A DNA stretch of 64,000 nucleotides from Pseudomonas asiatica (GTDB taxonomy: Bacteria > Pseudomonadota > Gammaproteobacteria > Pseudomonadales > Pseudomonadaceae). Made by a program: the position numbers and the translations under genes. The notes beneath the pieces were generated by a model. That model was given only the letters and a program-made list of their open reading frames with translations, made no database searches and was not told where the DNA came from. The stretch spans positions 2,976,001 through 3,040,000 of the forward strand of contig NZ_BLJF01000001.1 of NCBI RefSeq assembly GCF_009932335.1, read 5' to 3'. This document shows positions 60,889 through 64,000 of the stretch, piece by piece; positions within the stretch are counted from its first letter, which is position 1, and the number at the start of each line of letters is the position of its first letter.

Positions 60889-61941
60889 TTACTGCTGAGG
60901 CGGCTGCGGGACGGCGTTGCGGCTCCAGTCCAGCAGCAGGCTGTAGCCGACCGCCAGCAAGGTCGGCCCGATGAACAGGCCAATGAAGCCAAAGGCGATC
61001 AGGCCGCCGAACACGCCCAGAAGCACGATCACCAACGGCAGGTTGCCGCCACGGCTGATCAGGTACGGTTTGAGTACGTTGTCCACGCCACTGATGATGA
61101 AGGTGCCCCAGGCTCCCAGGAACACCGCCATGCCGTATTCGCCTTTCCATACCAGCCAGCCGGTGGCCGGAATCCATGCCAGTGGCGGGCCCATGGGGAT
61201 CAGGCTGAGCATGAAGGTCACCAGGCCCAGCACAATGGCCCCGGGCACACCGGCAATCAGGAAGCCGATCAACGCCAGCACGCCCTGCGCTGCGGCCGTA
61301 CCGATCACCCCGTTGACCACCCGCTGCACCGTACCGGCGACCAGCTCCAGGTAGTACTCGGCACGGTCGCCCATCAGGCGGTGCAGCAAGCGCAGGACGA
61401 ACGCCGACAAGCGCGGGCCATCGCGGTAGAAGAAGAACACGAACACCAGGCTAAGGGTCAGTTCCAGCACGCCGCTGCCGATCTGCGCGCTGCGCGCCAG
61501 CAACCAGTTGCCCACCTGCCCCAGGTGCGGCTTGACCGAGGCCAGCAAGGCCGCGCCCTGCTGGTCCAGCGATTGCCACCAGCTGACCAGGCGCTCGCCA
61601 ACCACCGGGATGCCACCCAGCCACGCCGGAGCGTCGGGCAGGCCGTCCACCTGCACGTCACGCACGAACGCCGTCGCGTCGCGAATATGATCGGCCAGGT
61701 TGAACCCCAGCCACACCAGCGGCAGCGCCACGATCAGGATCCAGGCAGTGGTCAGCAGGCTTGCCGCCAGGGTTTCGCGCCCGCCCAGCGCTCGCGTCAG
61801 CAAGCGCATCAAGGGCCAGCTGGCAAAGGCCAGGATGGCTCCCCACAACAGCGCTGAAATGAAAGGTGCCATTACCCACAGGCCGGCACCCAGCAGCGCC
61901 AGTAGCAGAATCTGGACCAGCAAGCGGTCATTGTTAGCCAT
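60889..61941 (-). CDS. AI-2E-family (PerM-like) membrane protein
   Basis: A 350-residue inner-membrane protein with about seven or eight helices: an N-terminal pair, a soluble region (about 75-150), then a helical bundle with GVIGTAAAQGVLALIGFLIA, GVPGAIVLGLVTFMLSLIPM and a late GGLIAFGFIGLFIGPTLLAV. This is the UPF0118/AI-2E exporter family. The substrate is unknown; the family name does not prove autoinducer export. It is followed by the DUF4892-type gene upstream on the same strand (12-base gap). Confidence 0.88.
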   Translation of the reverse strand: MANNDRLLVQILLLALLGAGLWVMAPFISALLWGAILAFASWPLMRLLTRALGGRETLAASLLTTAWILIVALPLVWLGFNLADHIRDATAFVRDVQVDGLPDAPAWLGGIPVVGERLVSWWQSLDQQGAALLASVKPHLGQVGNWLLARSAQIGSGVLELTLSLVFVFFFYRDGPRLSAFVLRLLHRLMGDRAEYYLELVAGTVQRVVNGVIGTAAAQGVLALIGFLIAGVPGAIVLGLVTFMLSLIPMGPPLAWIPATGWLVWKGEYGMAVFLGAWGTFIISGVDNVLKPYLISRGGNLPLVIVLLGVFGGLIAFGFIGLFIGPTLLAVGYSLLLDWSRNAVPQPPQQ

Positions 61942-61953
61942 GGTGGTGCCCGT

Positions 61954-62748
61954 TCAACGGATCAGTTCAAGGTGCAGGCCGTCGGTAGGTGCACTACCGA
62001 CTTCGAGGCGGCCATTGCGCACGCCCGCCTTGACCAGCGCCTCGCGCCAGGCTTCAGCCTGGGCCCCACTGAGGCTGGCACGCAGGGTGCTGTCGAGGTT
62101 CAGGCTGCGGGCCAGCAGGTTCGCCCAGGCGTCTTGCGGCGCGGCCAGGTCAGGGTAGTCGAGCTTGCCGGTGTCGCGCATTTCGCGCAGCACCGTGGCG
62201 GCGGTCGGCAGCAGTTCGCCCAGCGGGCTGCCGGCGACGAACTCTTCCACGTGCAAGTAGGCGCGGCGGTTGCCGCGGGTGACACTGTACAGCGCGACCA
62301 GGGTGTCGGCCTGCTCCGCCGAGCGGCGCAGCAGGATGAACGCCTGCTGCTCGTCGCCGCCGTTGAGGCGGGCATTGCCGAACACATCATTGGCCCACAG
62401 GCTGGCCTCGCCGCAATCGCGGCCCTGGCACCAGAACAGCGGGTAGCCGCCGTCGCGCTGCAGTGCTTCGCGAGCGCTGGTGAAGACTTCGCGAGCAGTA
62501 CGCTCGACCGGCAGTTCGTAGGTTACCGAGCTGACCTGGCCACGGCTTTCGACCTTGTCCTCGACCCTCAGGCGGCCGCTGATCTTGCGCAGTGGGCCCA
62601 TGGGGTAGACGCGCTCCTGCTCCACGGCCGGGCGCTGGTCGACCACCTTGGCGTCCACCGGTACCGGCAGGCTGCCGGCCCACAAAACGGGGCTGGCGAA
62701 CACCAGGCAGGCCGCGAAGGCATTACGGATGGCAACAGGCGCGCTCAT
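61954..62748 (-). CDS. DUF4892-type secreted protein
   Basis: A 264-residue protein with a signal peptide (RNAFAACLVFASPVLWAGS). The mature region (SGRLRVEDKVESRGQVSSVT, then WCQGRDCGEASLWANDVFGN) with its two close Cys is the DUF4892 signature as I recall it; in other pseudomonads such proteins lie beside hydrolase genes. The C-terminal third has an OmpA-like spacing but no clear peptidoglycan motif. It probably acts in the periplasm. Function is unknown. Confidence 0.75.
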   Translation of the reverse strand: MSAPVAIRNAFAACLVFASPVLWAGSLPVPVDAKVVDQRPAVEQERVYPMGPLRKISGRLRVEDKVESRGQVSSVTYELPVERTAREVFTSAREALQRDGGYPLFWCQGRDCGEASLWANDVFGNARLNGGDEQQAFILLRRSAEQADTLVALYSVTRGNRRAYLHVEEFVAGSPLGELLPTAATVLREMRDTGKLDYPDLAAPQDAWANLLARSLNLDSTLRASLSGAQAEAWREALVKAGVRNGRLEVGSAPTDGLHLELIR

Positions 62749-62857
62749 TGGCGAACCAGACGGCGCTCAGCGCCGAGATGAAGCTCCAGGATGTCTGGCA
62801 GTTGCATGGTTGTCTCCCTGTTCAACCCGCCAAGCCTCGACACTTGTCCGATGCAAG

Positions 62858-63712
62858 TCAAGCAAAGCCAAAGAAGCGATTGAAACAGTCTGCGACAAGG
62901 GCCGCGCCCTGCTCATCGTTCAGGTGCAGGTGATGGCCACCGGGCAGCGTCACCTGCTCAAAGGGTAGCTGCTCCAGCAACCCGGTGTGGCGCGCCAGCA
63001 TGCCGTCGGCGGCCACGACCAGGCGCGTCGGGCAACTCACCCGGTGCACATAGGCCATGGCCTGGGCCTCGCTCAGGCGCACTGGCGAAGGCAGGGTCAG
63101 GCGGCTGTCGCTGCGCCAGCTGTAACCGCCGGGCACCGGCATCAGGCCACGCTGGGCCAACAGCTCGGCCGCCTCACGGCTGACTGCGACCATGCCTTTC
63201 ATGCGTGCCTGCACGCCCTGCTCCAGTGTGGTGTATACCGACTTGCGCTTGCCATCCAGGCGCAACTGGGCCTGCAGTGCCATGCCCAGCCGCTCACCGG
63301 CATCCTGCTCGGCGCCGGTCGGCGGGATGACGCCGTCAATCAGGGCCAGATGGCTGACCCGATCCGGCAGCGCGCCAGCCAGTTGCACGGAAATGATTGC
63401 CCCCAGCGAATGGCCCAGCAGAGCAAAACGTTGCCAACCCAGCTGCTCGGCCACCCGCAGCACGTCATGGGCGTAGTCGGCCAGAGCATAGCCGGCACCG
63501 AGCGGCCGGTGCTCGGAGTAACCATGCCCGGCCAGGTCCAGGGCGACGATGCGCAGGCCTTTCAGCTGCGGCGCCAGGCGGGCGAAGCTGTTGGCGTTAT
63601 CCAGCCAGCCATGCAGGGCGATCACCGGCAGCCCCTGCTCCGGGCCGAACAGGTGCGCCGCCAGTTCGATATGGCCCAGACTCAGTCGGATTTCCTCGAC
63701 CTGCGCGCTCAT
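62858..63712 (-). CDS. Alpha/beta hydrolase
   Basis: A 284-residue hydrolase. The HGWLDNANSF oxyanion-hole motif is near residue 34, the nucleophile Ser is in GHSLGAIIS near residue 105, and the catalytic His is in GGHHLHLNDEQG near the C-terminus. No lid specific to lipases is apparent. The start overlaps the stop of the preceding hydrolase gene by 4 bases, so two hydrolases are co-transcribed. Confidence 0.88.
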   Translation of the reverse strand: MSAQVEEIRLSLGHIELAAHLFGPEQGLPVIALHGWLDNANSFARLAPQLKGLRIVALDLAGHGYSEHRPLGAGYALADYAHDVLRVAEQLGWQRFALLGHSLGAIISVQLAGALPDRVSHLALIDGVIPPTGAEQDAGERLGMALQAQLRLDGKRKSVYTTLEQGVQARMKGMVAVSREAAELLAQRGLMPVPGGYSWRSDSRLTLPSPVRLSEAQAMAYVHRVSCPTRLVVAADGMLARHTGLLEQLPFEQVTLPGGHHLHLNDEQGAALVADCFNRFFGFA

Positions 63713-64000
63713 GCCTGGCTCCAGCGGTCGAACAGGCCCTTGATCAGGCTGGCGGTGTCGGTTGGCCGCTCCAGCGGGAACATGTGCCCACCCGGCACGC
63801 TGTGGTATTCGCCCCTGGGCATGCCACGCACGGCCAGCGTGTGGTGGCGGCGAATGACGTTGCTGCGCTCGCCGCGGACCATGGCCAGCGGCACCTGCAA
63901 TTGCCGCGCGGGCGCAGGGCTGGTATGCGGGATGCTGCGGTAGATGCTGATTTCCGTGGCCGGGTCGAAGCGCAACTGCAGCCCCTGCTCCATCGCCTGC
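63709..64000 (-). CDS. Alpha/beta hydrolase (3' part, cut by window edge)
   Basis: The last 96 codons of a second hydrolase, open through the right edge. The segment VPLAMVRGERSNVIRR is the usual strand before the catalytic acid, and PGGHMFPLERP holds the catalytic His. The nucleophile lies outside the window. It ends in an ATGA overlap with the next gene. Confidence 0.75.
   Translation of the reverse strand, partial: QAMEQGLQLRFDPATEISIYRSIPHTSPAPARQLQVPLAMVRGERSNVIRRHHTLAVRGMPRGEYHSVPGGHMFPLERPTDTASLIKGLFDRWSQA

Overview
The window is a GC-rich chromosomal segment of a Pseudomonas, very probably of the P. putida group. The evidence is the gene order (aceA next to a nuoA-N operon with fused nuoCD; ldcA-dnaQ-rnhA-methyltransferase-gloB-mltD-yej in the order known from Pseudomonas), the chrR-type flavin reductase, and many REP palindromes of the P. 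putida type (gtgggagcgggtt.acccgcgaa and its relatives). No rRNA, tRNA or CRISPR array was seen.

Layout. 1-586: 5' part of a SulP-type permease (minus). 751-1485: small secreted secretin-N-like protein. 1486-3358: long leader, isocitrate lyase aceA and its terminator. 3387-4938: a REP-rich block with a two-gene module (DUF3077-type and DUF6124-type proteins, minus). 4939-5601: YhhN-family membrane protein. 5602-21010: AT-rich leader with a Fur-box-like palindrome, the complete 13-gene complex I operon nuoA, B, CD, E-N, and a strong terminator. 21043-22858: remnant of a P2-like phage (Ogr/Delta zinc finger, CI-type repressor, holin, gpL-like head completion protein) plus a stand-alone LuxR-type HTH protein. 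23079-25145: TonB-dependent receptor. 25288-33160: conserved housekeeping block (chrR, small protein, lysine/ornithine decarboxylase, dnaQ, rnhA, methyltransferase, gloB, mltD). 33440-40812: yej-type peptide ABC transporter with two tandem binding proteins. 41270-41932: a second, inverted copy of the DUF6124/DUF3077 module. 42114-43153: HTH antitoxin/PIN toxin pair. 43368-47566: kinase-like/M23-like/aminotransferase fusion and a LysR regulator. 47689-52597: type VI secretion cargo (DUF4123 adaptor, VasX-like effector, putative immunity protein). 52721-60649: kdpFABCDE potassium uptake operon including the 29-codon kdpF. 60889-64000: AI-2E-family protein, DUF4892-type protein and two alpha/beta hydrolases, the last cut by the window end.

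How the parts work together. Central metabolism and respiration (glyoxylate shunt, complex I) dominate the first third; nutrient and ion uptake (TonB receptor, Yej importer, Kdp) the rest. Accessory DNA sits as islands between conserved blocks: the phage remnant behind nuoN, the duplicated DUF module, the toxin-antitoxin pair and the T6SS cargo. The two DUF6124/DUF3077 copies lie in inverted orientation about 37 kb apart and would be natural endpoints for an inversion of everything between them. REP elements, some as long near-perfect inverted pairs (REPIN-like), mark nearly every boundary.
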